DNA from: Photobacterium piscicola
GTDB taxonomy: Bacteria; Pseudomonadota; Gammaproteobacteria; Enterobacterales; Vibrionaceae
Direction: 5' to 3'
Length of the DNA: 64,000 nt
Assembly: GCF_900166965.1 (NCBI RefSeq)
Contig: NZ_FUZI01000008.1
Span: 1-64,000, forward strand
A program made the position numbers and the translations under genes. Under the pieces are notes generated by a model. That model had not been told where the DNA came from, did no database searches, and saw only the letters and a list, made by a program, of their open reading frames with translations. Of this stretch, positions 1 to 11,346 are shown piece by piece (position 1 is the first letter of the stretch; each line of letters starts with the position of its first letter).

Positions 1-114
1 CCCGTCCGCCGCTCGTCAGCAAAGAAAGCAAGCTTTCTTTCTGTTACCGCTCGACTTGCATGTGTTAGGCCTGCCGCCAGCGTTCAATCTGAGCCATGAT
101 CAAACTCTTCAATT
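1..114 (-). rRNA. rrs: 16S ribosomal RNA, 5' end only
   Basis: The reverse complement carries the universal bacterial 16S start (AATTGAAGAGTTTGATCATG, then GGCTCAGATTGAACGC), followed by the V1 helix and the conserved ACGAGCGGCGGACGGG. The mature 5' end falls near position 114; the gene runs off the left edge on the minus strand. The V1 hairpin (GAAAGAAAGCTTGCTTTC) resembles Photobacterium/Vibrio. The rest of the rRNA operon would lie to the left of the window. Confidence 0.97.
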
Positions 115-310
115 AAAGTTTTGTTGTCTCTTTCGAGACGGCTCAATGAATACTGACTTCAAAACTACCTTAGTAATTTTAAAGCTATTACCGCTTCTGT
201 TTCTACAAAGAGGAACAGAATGGTAATGAATTGACTGTGCCAAAATAACTTACGTCATTTTGTATTGGTCACTCAGTTCATTGATAAATCTTTCGACTTA
301 ACTATTCAAC

Positions 311-350
311 GAGTGCCCACACAGATTGCATGGTCAAATTGTTAAAGAAC
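311..350 (-). promoter_or_regulatory. rrn leader boxA/antitermination region
   Basis: Read on the minus strand, GTTCTTTAACAATTTGACC is followed by CAATCTGTGTGGGCACTCG, nearly identical to the boxA part of E. coli rRNA leaders. It lies between promoter P2 and the 16S gene, as expected for Nus-dependent antitermination and rRNA processing. The whole interval 115-830 is non-coding rRNA leader and promoter DNA; it also holds a perfect 17-base palindrome at 488-504 of unknown role. Confidence 0.85.
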
Positions 351-385
351 GTTAGCGCAATACATCGTATTGGCTGAGGCTGCGT

Positions 386-413
386 ATATTACTCCGCGCC
401 AGTTTAAAGTCAA
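386..413 (-). promoter_or_regulatory. rrn promoter P2
   Basis: On the minus strand, -35 TTGACT (408-413) and -10 TAATAT (386-391) are separated by 16 bases. Transcription would begin near 379, about 265 bases before the mature 16S end. The stretch upstream is A/T-rich, like an UP element. The 16-base spacer is typical of rRNA promoters. Confidence 0.75.
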
Positions 414-646
414 CAAGTTTTTTAAAATTAGATTTAACAAACCCTTTATTGACCTGCCCTGCGTTAAAAATAAATTATATTTTCAACCACTCGAATAATA
501 TTCGAGTCAAGACTGCAGTTTTCATAGCTTAATGTAAGACAAGAACCGTCAATTACCGCAATGATTTTTATAAACCGCTTATCGACAAGATACACACAGG
601 TTGTAAATAACTTACTAACCGCACGTATTCCGTGTCGTTGGGGTGC

Positions 647-695
647 ATTATAGAGATAACAGGAAGGATGACAATTGTTTATTTGCTTTTTTAAT
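647..695 (-). promoter_or_regulatory. rrn promoter P1 with UP-like element
   Basis: On the minus strand, -35 TTGTCA (669-674), a 16-base spacer and a perfect -10 TATAAT (647-652) are followed by GCACCCC, a GC-rich discriminator as found at stringently controlled promoters. Upstream, 675-695 is A/T-rich and fits an UP element. It lies about 260 bases upstream of P2, giving the tandem rrn P1-P2 arrangement. Confidence 0.75.
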
Positions 696-830
696 GCGAA
701 TGCTAGTAATACCAACCAAAAGCCACAAAAGAGTCAATATTCATACAATAACGCTATTAAACAATAGTCGCTATTTAAAAATAGTGTTGAGTATTTAATC
801 AATCCATGACATTTAGTTGATTGTATATAG

Positions 831-1568
831 TTAAGAGACAACAAAATAAGGATTTAATAGTGACTCTCGATCATAACGAAGGGGAAAACCATCCAGATCA
901 TTCACTGTAGCGCCTGCGCTTTCAGCGATACATTGACCAGCTGCAGTATCCCACATCATTGTTGGTCCTAAACGCGGGTAATATTGAGCTCGCCCTTCAG
1001 CCACTAAGCAAAACTTTAATGATGATCCCACTGCCACTAATTTATGATCTCCTAGTTGTTGAAGATAAGCCTCTAACTCAACCGAAGGATGTGAACGACT
1101 ACCAACCACAGTTGGTATAGTTGAAGGTAAAAGACGAATAACCTCTTTACCTGCTTTAGTCATTAGCCAAGCTGTTTTTCCATCACCCAGCCATGCTTTA
1201 TTTAATGCGGGAGCATAAACAACAGCTAAAATAGGTTTCCCATTTTCAATCAGCGCAATATTAACGGTAAACTCACCGTTCTTATTAATAAATTCTTTAG
1301 TTCCATCCAATGGGTCCACCAGCCAAAAAGATTGCCAATGTTGACGCTGTTGCCAATCGGTCTGTGGCGACTCTTCAGATAAGATAGGAATATCGGGTGT
1401 CAGTTGTTGTAGCTGATTAATGATAATTTCATTTGCAGCAAGATCAGCAATAGTGACCGGACTATTATCTGCTTTATTTTCAATCGCTATATTACTGTGA
1501 TAATGCGCCATTATCGATTTACCCGCATCCAATGCGGTAGTGTATATAGCATCAAGTAATGTTGTCAC
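831..1568 (-). CDS. cysQ: 3'(2'),5'-bisphosphate nucleotidase CysQ
   Basis: Removes the 3' phosphate from PAP (and PAPS), the toxic by-product of sulfate reduction, as a Mg2+-dependent, lithium-sensitive enzyme of the inositol monophosphatase superfamily. The 245-aa length fits E. coli CysQ. Metal-site motifs are visible: SEES near residues 64-67, DPLDGT at 85-90 and WDTAAGQ near 205-212. The start is a GTG with AGGAG eight bases upstream. It is the last gene of the sulfate-assimilation operon, 24 bases after cysC, so the PAP produced by CysH is cleared by an enzyme encoded alongside the PAPS-forming genes. Confidence 0.95.
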   Translation of the reverse strand: MTTLLDAIYTTALDAGKSIMAHYHSNIAIENKADNSPVTIADLAANEIIINQLQQLTPDIPILSEESPQTDWQQRQHWQSFWLVDPLDGTKEFINKNGEFTVNIALIENGKPILAVVYAPALNKAWLGDGKTAWLMTKAGKEVIRLLPSTIPTVVGSRSHPSVELEAYLQQLGDHKLVAVGSSLKFCLVAEGRAQYYPRLGPTMMWDTAAGQCIAESAGATVNDLDGFPLRYDRESLLNPYFVVS

Positions 1569-1592
1569 TTACGGTACTCCTATTACCGATGA

Positions 1593-2216
1593 TCACGCAA
1601 TAATACTTCGACTACGTAAAGCGTTAATACATTGATCAACCAATTCATGAATATTATGACTATCAGCGGCTAAATGAATTTCAGGTTGTAAAGGCGATTG
1701 GTACTCTGCATCAATACCTGTAAATTGCTTTATTTCACCCGCTCGTGCTTTTTTATATAACCCTTTAGGATCGCGCTTTTCGCATTCAGCTAAAGGGGTA
1801 TCAACAAACACTTCAATAAACTCACCTTGTGGCAGTAAATCTCGAACAGATTGTCTTTCTTCGCGATGAGGAGAAATAAATGCACTTAATACTATTAATC
1901 CAGAATCTGCCATTAACACAGCGACTTCACCAATTCGACGGATATTTTCTCGTCGATCTTGCGCTGAGAAACCAAGATCTTTACACAAACCATGGCGAAC
2001 ATTATCACCATCTAATAAATAGGTATGATAACCCAATGCCAAGAGTCTATGTTCAAGAGCACCAGCAACAGTCGACTTACCTGCACCACTTAATCCAGTA
2101 AACCATAACACGCAAGGCTGCTGCTGCTTTTGCTGTCCTCGCTGGTCTTTAGTCACACTATAACTATGCCAGACAATATTATTGTTATCGTCATGGGGCT
2201 TCGTGGTCGTATTCAT
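1593..2216 (-). CDS. cysC: Adenylyl-sulfate kinase CysC
   Basis: Phosphorylates APS to PAPS, the second activation step of sulfate assimilation. The P-loop GLSGAGKST is at about residues 41-49 and the conserved DGDNVRHG at 69-76. The chosen start (ATG at 2214-2216, 207 aa) has GGA seven bases upstream; an in-frame ATG at 2226-2228 has no ribosome site and lies only 8 bases from the permease stop codon. It is cotranscribed after the SLC13 permease gene and before cysQ. Confidence 0.96.
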   Translation of the reverse strand: MNTTTKPHDDNNNIVWHSYSVTKDQRGQQKQQQPCVLWFTGLSGAGKSTVAGALEHRLLALGYHTYLLDGDNVRHGLCKDLGFSAQDRRENIRRIGEVAVLMADSGLIVLSAFISPHREERQSVRDLLPQGEFIEVFVDTPLAECEKRDPKGLYKKARAGEIKQFTGIDAEYQSPLQPEIHLAADSHNIHELVDQCINALRSRSIIA

Positions 2217-2235
2217 AACATATTCCATTGTTAAT

Positions 2236-3966
2236 TTAGTTAAAAGGGAAGACGACTGGGATCAAGATCAACACTACAGTGGAATACACAATTGAAAGCG
2301 GTAACCCCAGTTTTAAATAATCTCGAATTTTATAATTACCGACGCTATACACGAGTAGATTGGTTTGATAACCATACGGCGAAATAAAACTCGCACTAGC
2401 GCCAAACAGTACCGCCATAATAAAAGGCATCGGATCGATACCATAGCCCAGCGCCAAGCTATAACTTATTGGGAACGCTAATGCAGCGGCAGCGTTATTA
2501 GTGATCAACTCAGTTAGTATTAATGTAAGTAAGTAAACTGCAATTAATCCGCCATACACTCCCCAGCCATTAAATGCGGTAATAAGTGCTTGGCCCATTT
2601 GCTGTGATAAACCACTGGTTATCATTAATTGTGCCAGCGTTAATGCTGATCCAACAATAACTACAATATCAATCGGAAATCGACGTCGAAGCTCACCAAA
2701 GGAAATAATCCCTAATCCCACCAGCAGTACCAAATAAACGGCTAACCCTTTAATCAATGGCAGCCAATCCGCTAAAGCCAATACAATCACACTTAAAAAA
2801 CCGACCAATACTGTTGTGCTGCGGTAACGGTCTAAACGTGCACTTGAATCAAGACCATTAACTAGCACAAACTCGCGTTCCAGCATGGCTTGTTTTTGGT
2901 TAAACAATTTCCCCGGAACAATAACTAACGTATCACCCGCGCGTAATTCAATATTACCCAAGCCACCAGCTAACCGTTCATGACCGCGACGGATGGCGAC
3001 CACGACCGCATCAAAGTTTTCACGAAATTGAGTGCTCTTTAAGGTACGACCACAAATAGCAGCAGAATGACTGACCACAACCTCCATCATCGATTGACCA
3101 TTAAGATGGTGCTGACCAAATAAATGCAGTCCTTCTATTTCTTGTAAGGTGGTAACACTTTCAATATCACCACAAAACAATAATCGATCTCCGGCTTGTA
3201 ATTTAGTTTCAGGGCAAACAGGGGCTATAGTCTTACCCTCACGGATAAGCTCAGCTAAAAATAAACGTCGTAATGCACGCAGTCCATTTTCAGTGACGCT
3301 CTTTCCTATTAACGGTGAATGACTTTTTACTCGCGCCTCTAAGAAATAAGGCAGCTGTTCTTCACTGTCATCGTCGTTATTCGGTAAAAAATAACTCAGT
3401 GGAATTAAAATCATTAATCCAATAACTAACACCGCTAAGCCAATCATGGTGGGTGCAAAAAAGCCCAGGCTAGGTAAACCAATATCTTCTACAAAACTAT
3501 TAATAATAAGGTTCGTTGATGTACCAATTAGCGTTAATGTGCCACCTAAAATAGCGGTATAAGATAACGGCAGTAATAATTTAGAGGGGGCATGGCGTTG
3601 ATTACGCTTTATCGCCCCTATTAATGACACCACCACCGCAGTGTTATTGGTAAAGGAGGACAATAATGCGGTCGATAAGCCCAGCTTAGCCACAACAGAG
3701 CTATGACCACCTTGTGAAATTTGCCGCCCAACCCAACTAATTAAGCGGGTTTTTTCAAGAGCAATGGAGACCAAGATTAATAACACTAAGGTTAATAATG
3801 ATGAATTGGTAAAATTTGCGGCAATAGCAGGTAATTCAATTAAGTTCGCTTGAAAACCAATAAATGCACAGCCAGCAAATAAATACGCAGGTTTAATCTT
3901 CGTAGTGAGCAAGCAGAGAATAATCACTACTAGCATTGCCAGCACAGTAGCTTGTTCCCAGCTCAT
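2236..3966 (-). CDS. SLC13-family (sodium/sulfate type) permease with two TrkA-C domains
   Basis: A 576-aa polytopic membrane protein: hydrophobic helices at roughly residues 5-195, a hydrophilic insert at about 205-375 containing two RCK_C/TrkA-C-like domains, then another membrane block to the C terminus. This is the architecture of the SLC13/DASS anion symporter family. Its place between cysN and cysC, 5 bases after cysN with the ribosome site overlapping the cysN stop, makes sulfate the likely substrate, probably with Na+ in a marine host. That is inferred from context. Related vibrios use the same gene order. The TrkA-C domains may sense a nucleotide or other ligand. Confidence 0.88.
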   Translation of the reverse strand: MSWEQATVLAMLVVIILCLLTTKIKPAYLFAGCAFIGFQANLIELPAIAANFTNSSLLTLVLLILVSIALEKTRLISWVGRQISQGGHSSVVAKLGLSTALLSSFTNNTAVVVSLIGAIKRNQRHAPSKLLLPLSYTAILGGTLTLIGTSTNLIINSFVEDIGLPSLGFFAPTMIGLAVLVIGLMILIPLSYFLPNNDDDSEEQLPYFLEARVKSHSPLIGKSVTENGLRALRRLFLAELIREGKTIAPVCPETKLQAGDRLLFCGDIESVTTLQEIEGLHLFGQHHLNGQSMMEVVVSHSAAICGRTLKSTQFRENFDAVVVAIRRGHERLAGGLGNIELRAGDTLVIVPGKLFNQKQAMLEREFVLVNGLDSSARLDRYRSTTVLVGFLSVIVLALADWLPLIKGLAVYLVLLVGLGIISFGELRRRFPIDIVVIVGSALTLAQLMITSGLSQQMGQALITAFNGWGVYGGLIAVYLLTLILTELITNNAAAALAFPISYSLALGYGIDPMPFIMAVLFGASASFISPYGYQTNLLVYSVGNYKIRDYLKLGLPLSIVYSTVVLILIPVVFPFN

Positions 3967-3971
3967 TCACA

Positions 3972-5393
3972 TTACTCCAGTAATTGACCGATATCTTTTG
4001 CATCCCAATGCGGAAAATGCTTACGGACTAGTGCATTAAATTCAACTTCAAACGTTGAATAACGACGACTGTTATCGATGGCTAATGGTTCACGAATTAA
4101 ACCAGCACCAACAGTGACATTGGTTAATCGATCAATAATGATAAACCCGCCAGTATCTTTACAAGTTTGATAGCTATCAACGGCAATTGCATCATGTAAG
4201 TTGAACTCACATAAACCAATGCCATTAAGGGGTAATGTCTCGGTTGCAAACGTATCAAGACTATTAATATCAACTTGATGACGTATCGCACTTACACTAC
4301 CTAGCGTTTTTTTACCTGCCACTTTAATATCATACTGACGTCCTGGCGTTAATGCGGTTTCCCCCATCCACACGATATCAGCCAGTACATTATTACTTAA
4401 TGGCACTTCGTCTTCGGCTGCAATTAACGTATCACCACGACTAATATCAATTTCATCCGCTAAGGTAACCGTAATGGCTTGACCTTTAGTTGCAAATGCT
4501 AAATCACCATCAAAAGTTACGATTCGCTCTACGGTTGATGTTTTTCCTGATGGTAATGCTGTTACTCGTTGCCCTACCTTTAGTTCGCCTGAGGCTAATG
4601 TGCCAGCAAAGCCACGAAAGTCGAGATTAGGACGGTTTACATATTGAACCGGAAAACGTAACACTGGTGAGTCATCATCAGTGAATAAATCAACTTGCTC
4701 TAATAATGTTAACAATGGCTCGCCTTGATACCACGCCATCTTGGCACTTTGACTAACAACGTTATCGCCTTCTAAAGCAGATAAGGGCAATAATTGAATA
4801 TTGATCTTAGGGTTGAGTTTTTTTGAAAACTGGAGGTATTGCTGACTAATATCGTCAAAACGAGCTTGATCAAAATCGACCAAATCCATTTTATTGACAG
4901 CCACAATAAATTGGCGAATACCGAGTAAACTAGCGATATAAGAATGACGACGGGTTTGATCTAATACCCCTTTACGGGCATCGATTAAAATAACCGCCAC
5001 ATCACAGGTTGAAGCACCGGTTGCCATATTACGGGTGTACTGCTCATGTCCTGGGGTATCAGCAATAATAAATTTACGCGCTTTGGTCGAGAAATAACGG
5101 TAAGCAACATCAATGGTGATCCCTTGTTCACGCTCAGCTTGCAAACCATCGACTAATAACGCTAAGTCTGGCTTATCACCCGTGGTACCGACTTTTTGAC
5201 TGTCAGTATGAATTGCGGCTAGTTGATCTTCATAAATTTGGTGAGAATCATGCAGCAGACGACCAATTAAGGTACTTTTACCGTCATCTACGGAGCCACA
5301 AGTTAAAAATCGCAACAGAGATTTATTATGATGCTGATCGAGATAAGCTTCGATTCCAAGCTCTGCGACCTGTTGTTCTATCACACTATTCAT
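3972..5393 (-). CDS. cysN: Sulfate adenylyltransferase subunit 1 (GTPase) CysN
   Basis: The GTPase subunit of ATP sulfurylase; GTP hydrolysis drives APS synthesis by CysD. Visible G motifs are GSVDDGKST at 33-41, DTPGH at 112-116 and NKMD at 167-170, followed by EF-Tu-like beta-barrel domains. At 473 aa it is a stand-alone CysN without a fused CysC domain, which fits the separate cysC downstream. An AAGGAGAG site precedes the ATG. The gene begins 10 bases after cysD. Confidence 0.97.
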   Translation of the reverse strand: MNSVIEQQVAELGIEAYLDQHHNKSLLRFLTCGSVDDGKSTLIGRLLHDSHQIYEDQLAAIHTDSQKVGTTGDKPDLALLVDGLQAEREQGITIDVAYRYFSTKARKFIIADTPGHEQYTRNMATGASTCDVAVILIDARKGVLDQTRRHSYIASLLGIRQFIVAVNKMDLVDFDQARFDDISQQYLQFSKKLNPKINIQLLPLSALEGDNVVSQSAKMAWYQGEPLLTLLEQVDLFTDDDSPVLRFPVQYVNRPNLDFRGFAGTLASGELKVGQRVTALPSGKTSTVERIVTFDGDLAFATKGQAITVTLADEIDISRGDTLIAAEDEVPLSNNVLADIVWMGETALTPGRQYDIKVAGKKTLGSVSAIRHQVDINSLDTFATETLPLNGIGLCEFNLHDAIAVDSYQTCKDTGGFIIIDRLTNVTVGAGLIREPLAIDNSRRYSTFEVEFNALVRKHFPHWDAKDIGQLLE

Positions 5394-5403
5394 TTATCTC
5401 TCC

Positions 5404-6312
5404 TTAGAAGTAACCTTGGCGTTTTTTCAATTCCATTGAGCCAGATTGATCGTGGTCGATAGCCCGCCCTTGACGTTCACTGGATGTCGCCACCAGCATT
5501 TCTTCAATGATCCCCGGTAACGTATCAGCCGTTGATTCCACCGCTCCCGTTAATGGATAACACCCTAAGGTTCTAAAACGGACACTTTTTTGTTGAATCG
5601 TTTCACCCGGCAATAATTCGAGTCGCTCATCATCAACCATGATTAACATTCCATCTCGCTCAACAACGGGGCGTACTTGGGATAAATACAGTGGCACAAT
5701 TTCAATTTGCTCTAAGAATATATATTGCCAAATATCAAGTTCAGTCCAATTGGAGAGTGGAAACACGCGAATGCTTTCACCTTTATTAATTTGACCGTTA
5801 TAGGTTTTCCATAATTCAGGACGTTGGTTTTTTGGATCCCAACTATGGTTTTTATCGCGGAATGAATACACTCGCTCTTTCGCACGTGATTTCTCTTCAT
5901 CACGCCGAGCGCCACCAAACGCAGCATCAAATCCATATTTATCGAGAGCTTGTTTTAAGCCTTGGGTTTTCATAATGTCGGTATGCTTTGATGAACCATG
6001 AGTAAAAGGTCCAACACCCATCGCCACCCCTTCTGGGTTCTGATGGACTAATAAATCAAAACCGTATTTTTCAGCGGCACGGTCTCGAAATTCAATCATT
6101 TCGCGAAATTTCCAAGTAGTATCAACGTGCAATAATGGAAATGGGATTTTGCCAGGATAAAAAGCCTTACGAGCTAAATGCAACATCACCGACGAATCTT
6201 TACCGATGGAATACATCATTACTGGATTATCAAATTCAGCCGCGACTTCACGCAAAATATGAATACTTTCAGCTTCAAGCTGTTTGAGGTGGGTTAAACG
6301 TTTCGGGTCCAT
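5404..6312 (-). CDS. cysD: Sulfate adenylyltransferase subunit 2 CysD
   Basis: The catalytic subunit of ATP sulfurylase, making APS from sulfate and ATP. It is a PP-loop ATPase with SIGKDSS at 35-41. The start at 6312 gives 302 aa beginning MDPKRLTHL, the family's usual N terminus, with GGAGAG upstream; an in-frame ATG four codons earlier overlaps that ribosome site and is less likely. It lies between cysG and cysN in the operon. Confidence 0.97.
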   Translation of the reverse strand: MDPKRLTHLKQLEAESIHILREVAAEFDNPVMMYSIGKDSSVMLHLARKAFYPGKIPFPLLHVDTTWKFREMIEFRDRAAEKYGFDLLVHQNPEGVAMGVGPFTHGSSKHTDIMKTQGLKQALDKYGFDAAFGGARRDEEKSRAKERVYSFRDKNHSWDPKNQRPELWKTYNGQINKGESIRVFPLSNWTELDIWQYIFLEQIEIVPLYLSQVRPVVERDGMLIMVDDERLELLPGETIQQKSVRFRTLGCYPLTGAVESTADTLPGIIEEMLVATSSERQGRAIDHDQSGSMELKKRQGYF

Positions 6313-6325
6313 CACTCTCTCCATG

Positions 6326-7741
6326 TTATGCCAGTTTCACTGCCGCTTCAGGTTGCGGCTGTAACTGTTCCTTTGTTGTGAACCAAGCTAATTTATGTGA
6401 TAACTTTACGACTTCACCGACAACAATTAATGATGGTGATGCAGCATGTTGTGCTAGATCAGCAAGTTCATGTAATTGTCCGGTTAATACTTTTTGAGTG
6501 GCTTGTGTACCACGTTCAATAATCGCGATTGGGGTATTAGGGGCGCGGCCGTGTTGTAATAACTGCTGTTGAATATGACTGGATTTCATTAGCCCCATGT
6601 AGATAACTAATGTTTGATTACCACGCGCTAATGTTAACCAATCAAGTTGTTTACCATCAGGCTTTAAGTGCCCAGTAATAAACATTGCTGTTTGAGCATA
6701 ATCACGGTGGGTTAATGGAATACCTGCATAAGCAGTGGCACCAGCGGCGGCTGTAATGCCGGGAACAACTTGAAAATCAATCCCCGCCTCCACCAGCACT
6801 TCTAATTCTTCTGCACCACGACCAAATACAAACGGATCACCACCTTTAAGTCGCACCACACGTTTGCCTTGTTGGGCATATTCAACAATCAATTGGTTGG
6901 TTTGCTCTTGCGGCACACTGTGAAAGCCCGCTTTTTTACCAACACAAACAAGTTCTGCATCACGACGTACCAACGCCATCACTTCATTGGAAACAAGGTA
7001 GTCATACAACACCACATCCGCTTGCTGCATTAATTGCAAACCACGTAAAGTTAGTAACCCCGCATCACCAGGGCCGGCACCAATTAACGCAACTTGCCCA
7101 ACAGGTGACGTGTGCTGTTGTAACTGTTGATGTAATGCTTGTTGGGCTTCACTATGACGACCGACAGCAACCAAATCTGCAAAGCGACCATTAAATGCTT
7201 GCTCCCAAAAGGCGCGACGGCTAGAAAAGGTAGAAATCTTGGTGGCAAGATAGTCACGAAAACCGCCTGCAATAGTCGCCATTTTGCCTAAATGCTGTGG
7301 CAATGTTGCTTCTAGTTTTTGACGCAATAAACGCGCTAAAACGGGTGCTTTACCCGATGATGAAATAGCAACAATGATCGGTGAGCGGTCAACAATAGAA
7401 GGCACAATAAAACTACAACGTTGAGTATCATCAACAACATTCACTAACACTTGACGTTGATTGGCTGATTGGTAAACCAGAGCATTCAGCGCTTTATGTG
7501 GCGTTGCGGCAATGGCTAGAAAAATCCCATCAAGATTCGCGGGAGAAAATGTGTCACCAACAAAGCGGATCTGGTTAGCAGCAATCGCCGTGGTAAAATC
7601 AGCATTAAGCTTAGACGCGATAACCCCCACATCGGCACCCGCTTTTAATAACATTTGAGTTTTGCGCCATGCGCTATTACCACCACCGACAACCAAACAG
7701 GGTCGACGCTTTAAATCCGCAAATATTGGTAAATAATCCAT
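6326..7741 (-). CDS. cysG: Siroheme synthase CysG
   Basis: A three-activity enzyme converting uroporphyrinogen III to siroheme, the prosthetic group of CysI. The N-terminal precorrin-2 dehydrogenase/ferrochelatase half shows GGG at 19-21, a catalytic Asp equivalent at 104 and the [11 protein letters not shown] segment near 127-137. The methyltransferase half shows [11 protein letters not shown] at 221-231 and [10 protein letters not shown] at 300-309. The start at 7741 (471 aa) has AAGGAGAG six bases upstream; a longer frame to 7771 lacks one. It heads the cys operon, tying cofactor supply to sulfate activation. Confidence 0.96.
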   Translation of the reverse strand: MDYLPIFADLKRRPCLVVGGGNSAWRKTQMLLKAGADVGVIASKLNADFTTAIAANQIRFVGDTFSPANLDGIFLAIAATPHKALNALVYQSANQRQVLVNVVDDTQRCSFIVPSIVDRSPIIVAISSSGKAPVLARLLRQKLEATLPQHLGKMATIAGGFRDYLATKISTFSSRRAFWEQAFNGRFADLVAVGRHSEAQQALHQQLQQHTSPVGQVALIGAGPGDAGLLTLRGLQLMQQADVVLYDYLVSNEVMALVRRDAELVCVGKKAGFHSVPQEQTNQLIVEYAQQGKRVVRLKGGDPFVFGRGAEELEVLVEAGIDFQVVPGITAAAGATAYAGIPLTHRDYAQTAMFITGHLKPDGKQLDWLTLARGNQTLVIYMGLMKSSHIQQQLLQHGRAPNTPIAIIERGTQATQKVLTGQLHELADLAQHAASPSLIVVGEVVKLSHKLAWFTTKEQLQPQPEAAVKLA

Positions 7742-8155
7742 TGTTAACTCTCCTTGGTGTTCTGTAACCACTATAGAGAGCTCGTGATATTACTTGAAAT
7801 TCTAAAGTTTCATTTTTTATATCAAAAAGTTTGGTTATTAATTCAACAATCCTAATTCCATGATCGAATAGAATGATCAACCGCAAATAAATATAAAGCA
7901 GATATAAATAGCTAGCAGTAAGCAAAATGAAGAATATTCAAATATCACTTCGAACCTAAGTTATGCCTTTTCTTTCTTAATTTAATCAACACCATTTCGT
8001 TTTGAATCAAATATTGCGATTCTTTCACCGCTTAATAATGGTTATGCATATAAAAAATGAGAGTTAAAGCACAATTATGTGACGGGTTCAGATAGTAACT
8101 GCATAAGATTTGTTATTTTAGGCACGCTTTCCTTACCTACCCTTTGGAGAAACAC
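7742..8155. other. Divergent intergenic region cysG / cpdB
   Basis: About 410 bases of AT-rich DNA between two divergent genes. It must hold the promoters for the cys operon (minus) and cpdB (plus). I could not identify a clean -35/-10 pair or a clear CysB site. A TGTGAC half-site near 8079 upstream of cpdB is too weak to call a CRP site. Short frames here look random. Confidence 0.5.
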
Positions 8156-10123
8156 ATGACACTATCTGTTAAGCCTTTATCAATCGCTGTTTTAGGCGGT
8201 TTGCTATTACTAGCAGGCCCCGCAAATGCAGAAACGATTAAATTACGTATTCTTGAAACAACAGATATTCATACAAATGTAATGGATTACGATTACTACA
8301 AAGATAAGCCGACTGATAAAACGGGGTTAGTCCGTACAGCGACCTTGGTTGAAAAAGCACGCGCTGAAGTCATTAATAGTGTGTTAGTCGATAACGGTGA
8401 TTTGTTGCAAGGTAGCCCTATGGGTGACTACATGGCAGCAAAAGGTATTAAAAAAGGCGAAGTGCACCCTGTCTATAAAGTGATGAACCAACTCGGTTAT
8501 GCGGTAGGTAATATTGGTAACCATGAATTTAACTATGGGCTTGAGTTCCTTGATACCAGTATTGAAGGGGCAAATTTCCCTTATATCAATGCCAATGTTT
8601 ATGATTTAAAAACCGGTAAAAATTTATTTACCCCTTACCTTATTCAGGATTACACCTTTAAAGATAACGATGGCAACAACCAAAAACTAAAAATTGGTTA
8701 CATTGGCTTTGTTCCGCCACAAATTATGGTGTGGGATAAAAACAATCTTGAAGGCAAAGTAGAAGCAAAAGACATTAAGCAAACTGCAGAGAAATTCATT
8801 CCTCAAATGAAAGCCGAAGGCGCTGATATTATTATCGCCATTCCACACTCTGGCGTTTCAGCAGACCCTTATAAAGTCGGCGCAGAAAACTCAGTCTACT
8901 TCCTAACCCAAGTAAAAGGGATTGATGCGATTGCATTTGGTCACTCGCATGCGGTATTCCCAAGTAAAGATTTTGCAAATCTACCAGGTGCTGACATCAA
9001 CAAAGGCACCATCAATGGTATTCCAGCAGTAATGCCTGGTCGTTGGGGTGATCATGTGGGTATTATGGATTTGGTGTTAGACAAAGACGGTAATAGCTGG
9101 AAGGTGACCTCAGCCCAAACTGAAGCGCGTCCTATCTTTGATAAAGCCAACCAAAAATCATTAATCAAAGCCGATCCAAAATTAGTCGCGGCAGTAAAAA
9201 TTGATCATAACGCTACCCGTGACTTTGTTAACCAGCCAATTGGTAAAGCCAGTGATGTAATGTACAGCTATTTAGCCTTGGTTCAAGACGACCCAACGGT
9301 ACAAATTGTTAACTTGGCCCAAAAAGATTACGTTGAACGCTTTATTCAAGGTGACCCCGACCTTGATGGTTTACCCGTATTATCAGCAGCTGCCCCATTT
9401 AAAGCTGGCGGTCGTGGTAATGACGCAGGCAACTACACCGAAGTAGAAGCAGGCCAACTAACATTCCGTAACGCGGCTGACTTATACTTATACCCCAATA
9501 CCCTTGTTGCGATGAAGGTAAAAGGTAAAGATGTTCAAGAATGGCTAGAATGTTCCGCGGCACAATTTAATCAAATTGATATTAACAGTGAGAAGCCGCA
9601 AGGACTTATTAACTGGGATGGTTTCCGTACTTACAATTTTGATGTCATTGATGGCGTAAAATACAACATTGATATTTCACAACCAGCAAAATACGACGGT
9701 GAATGTAAACTGATTAATCCAACCGCTAATCGTATTAAAGATTTAAGCTTTAATGGCAAACCGATTGATTTAAAGCAAACGTTCTTAATCGCGACCAATA
9801 ATTACCGCGCGTACAGTGGTAAGTTTGCAGGTACAGGTGAAGCGTTCGTTGCCTTTGCCTCACCGGATGAAAATCGCACTGTATTATCAGATTACATCAG
9901 TCGCGTGAGCAAACAGAAAGGTCAAGTTGTTCCAAGTGCAGATAATAACTGGCACTTCACACCACTGAAAAGTGATAAGAAGTTAAAGATTCAATTTGAA
10001 ACAGCGAACAGTGATAAAGCAGCGAAATTTATTAAAGATAAAGGCCAATACCCAATGCAACAAGTCAACACCACGCCGGGTGGGTTTGCTATTTATCAAT
10101 TAGATCTTCAAACGCGTAAATAA
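8156..10123 (+). CDS. cpdB: 2',3'-cyclic-nucleotide 2'-phosphodiesterase/3'-nucleotidase CpdB
   Basis: A periplasmic enzyme that hydrolyses 2',3'-cyclic nucleotides and 3'-nucleotides, letting the cell scavenge nucleosides and phosphate. A signal peptide spans residues 1-25 (cut after PANA). The metallophosphatase domain shows DIHTN at 37-41, DNGD at 79-82, GNHE at 121-124 and a GHSH motif near 262-265; the C-terminal half is the 5'-nucleotidase substrate domain. Length (655 aa) matches E. coli CpdB. The ATG at 8156 has TTTGGAGA upstream; an in-frame TTG at 8144 overlaps that site. Confidence 0.95.
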   Translation: MTLSVKPLSIAVLGGLLLLAGPANAETIKLRILETTDIHTNVMDYDYYKDKPTDKTGLVRTATLVEKARAEVINSVLVDNGDLLQGSPMGDYMAAKGIKKGEVHPVYKVMNQLGYAVGNIGNHEFNYGLEFLDTSIEGANFPYINANVYDLKTGKNLFTPYLIQDYTFKDNDGNNQKLKIGYIGFVPPQIMVWDKNNLEGKVEAKDIKQTAEKFIPQMKAEGADIIIAIPHSGVSADPYKVGAENSVYFLTQVKGIDAIAFGHSHAVFPSKDFANLPGADINKGTINGIPAVMPGRWGDHVGIMDLVLDKDGNSWKVTSAQTEARPIFDKANQKSLIKADPKLVAAVKIDHNATRDFVNQPIGKASDVMYSYLALVQDDPTVQIVNLAQKDYVERFIQGDPDLDGLPVLSAAAPFKAGGRGNDAGNYTEVEAGQLTFRNAADLYLYPNTLVAMKVKGKDVQEWLECSAAQFNQIDINSEKPQGLINWDGFRTYNFDVIDGVKYNIDISQPAKYDGECKLINPTANRIKDLSFNGKPIDLKQTFLIATNNYRAYSGKFAGTGEAFVAFASPDENRTVLSDYISRVSKQKGQVVPSADNNWHFTPLKSDKKLKIQFETANSDKAAKFIKDKGQYPMQQVNTTPGGFAIYQLDLQTRK

Positions 10124-10145
10124 TTCCCCTCAATAAAATATCTAT

Positions 10146-10176
10146 ATACCGCAGCCTTGGTTGCGGTATTTTTTTG
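10146..10176 (+). terminator. Rho-independent terminator of cpdB
   Basis: ATACCGCA (10146-10153) pairs with TGCGGTAT (10162-10169) and is followed by a T run. It lies 23 bases after the cpdB stop. Confidence 0.88.
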
Positions 10177-10217
10177 ATACACTGCCACTATCATTCTTTT
10201 TATTCATTAACTCGCTT

Positions 10218-10814
10218 ATGCCTTTAAATAACCATTCTGAATTAGCGGCTTTCTTAACTCAGCTAGGTGCAGATACCGCCACTATCAACGATGTCATTGC
10301 CGTTGCTGAACCACTAGATCTTCCGACTCGTCATATTTTATTACACCAAGGGCAAACCCCAACCCATTGCTACTTTTTATTAAACGGTTTGTGCCATGCG
10401 TGTTATTTAACCGAACAAGGTAAACAATTCAGTAAAGAGTTCTATTGGGATCAAGATGTTATTATAGGCTTTGAAAGCTTAATTAATGACGCGCCCTCAG
10501 CCTATTTATTAGAAACATTATCTGTCAGCCAATTAATCATGTTACCCATTACCCTATTTCAGCAATGGCGTCAGCAGCAGCACCCGTTGTATCAGACCTT
10601 ATTAGAACGTCAATTACTGCATAAAGAGCACAAAGAACGCTTTATGCTCATGCATACTCCGAAGCAACGGTTACAACTGTTTAGTGATCATTTCCCCGAG
10701 TTAGTTGGGCGCATAACCGATTACCAATTGGCTTCTTATTTAGGTATTACTTCCATTAGTTTAAGTCGAATCAAAAAACGGCTCGCGAGTGGTGAAATTA
10801 ATCTTAAAAATTAA
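10218..10814 (+). CDS. Crp/Fnr-family transcriptional regulator
   Basis: A 198-aa protein with an N-terminal cyclic-nucleotide-binding-type beta-roll (residues about 15-120, including HILLHQGQTPTHCYFLLNG) and a C-terminal part ending in a helix-turn-helix-like LASYLGITSISLSRIKKRL, typical of Crp/Fnr-like regulators that often bind no nucleotide. No Fnr cysteine cluster is visible at the N terminus. The start at 10218 (MPLNN) is chosen because the longer frame begins inside the cpdB terminator; no strong ribosome site is visible. Target genes are unknown; elaA and a transporter gene follow on the same strand. Confidence 0.8.
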   Translation: MPLNNHSELAAFLTQLGADTATINDVIAVAEPLDLPTRHILLHQGQTPTHCYFLLNGLCHACYLTEQGKQFSKEFYWDQDVIIGFESLINDAPSAYLLETLSVSQLIMLPITLFQQWRQQQHPLYQTLLERQLLHKEHKERFMLMHTPKQRLQLFSDHFPELVGRITDYQLASYLGITSISLSRIKKRLASGEINLKN

Positions 10815-10884
10815 CCATTGTTAACTTCATTTTTGGCGTAAATCGGTACACTACTCACATCATACCGAATTCAGGACGTTAACC

Positions 10885-11346
10885 ATGACGACATGGCAGT
10901 GTTTATCCTTTGACGAATTAACAACCCACCAGCTCTATGATCTATTAAAACTACGCTCAGAGATTTTTTGCGTTGAACAAAATTGTGTGTATCCCGATCT
11001 TGATGATCACGACCGCGCTCCAAATGTGTTCCATTTGTTAGGTTACGTAAACAATGAACTCGTCGCATACTTACGTTTATTAGCCCCTGGTGTTACTTAT
11101 GATAATGTCAGTATTGGACGAGTTGTAGTAACACCAAGTCAGCGTAAGCATGGTTTAGGACATCAATTATTACGTCAGGGATTAACCCATGCCGAGAAAA
11201 TTTGGCCACAACAGCTAATTGAAATTGGCGCTCAACAATATTTAGTGGCGTTCTATCAGTCTCATGGATTTACCCAAACGTCAGATATGTACCTTGAAGA
11301 TGGCATTCCCCATGTTGATATGCAGTTATTACAAGATCCCACCTAA
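10885..11346 (+). CDS. elaA: ElaA-like GNAT acetyltransferase
   Basis: A 153-aa protein of the Gcn5-related N-acetyltransferase superfamily, resembling E. coli ElaA. The N terminus has LYDLLKLRSEIFCVEQNC, and the acetyl-CoA-binding part reads IGRVVVTPSQRKHGLGHQL near residues 78-96. The natural substrate is not established. Its stop overlaps the start of the downstream EamA transporter gene (TAATG), so the two are translationally coupled. Confidence 0.9.
   Translation: MTTWQCLSFDELTTHQLYDLLKLRSEIFCVEQNCVYPDLDDHDRAPNVFHLLGYVNNELVAYLRLLAPGVTYDNVSIGRVVVTPSQRKHGLGHQLLRQGLTHAEKIWPQQLIEIGAQQYLVAFYQSHGFTQTSDMYLEDGIPHVDMQLLQDPT

Noticed and set aside
464..715. An 83-codon minus-strand frame in the rrn leader
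   Set aside because: It covers the rrn P1 promoter and leader, has no ribosome site and no protein-like pattern.
8079..8100. A CRP site upstream of cpdB
   Set aside because: Only one TGTGA half-site is present; the second half does not match.
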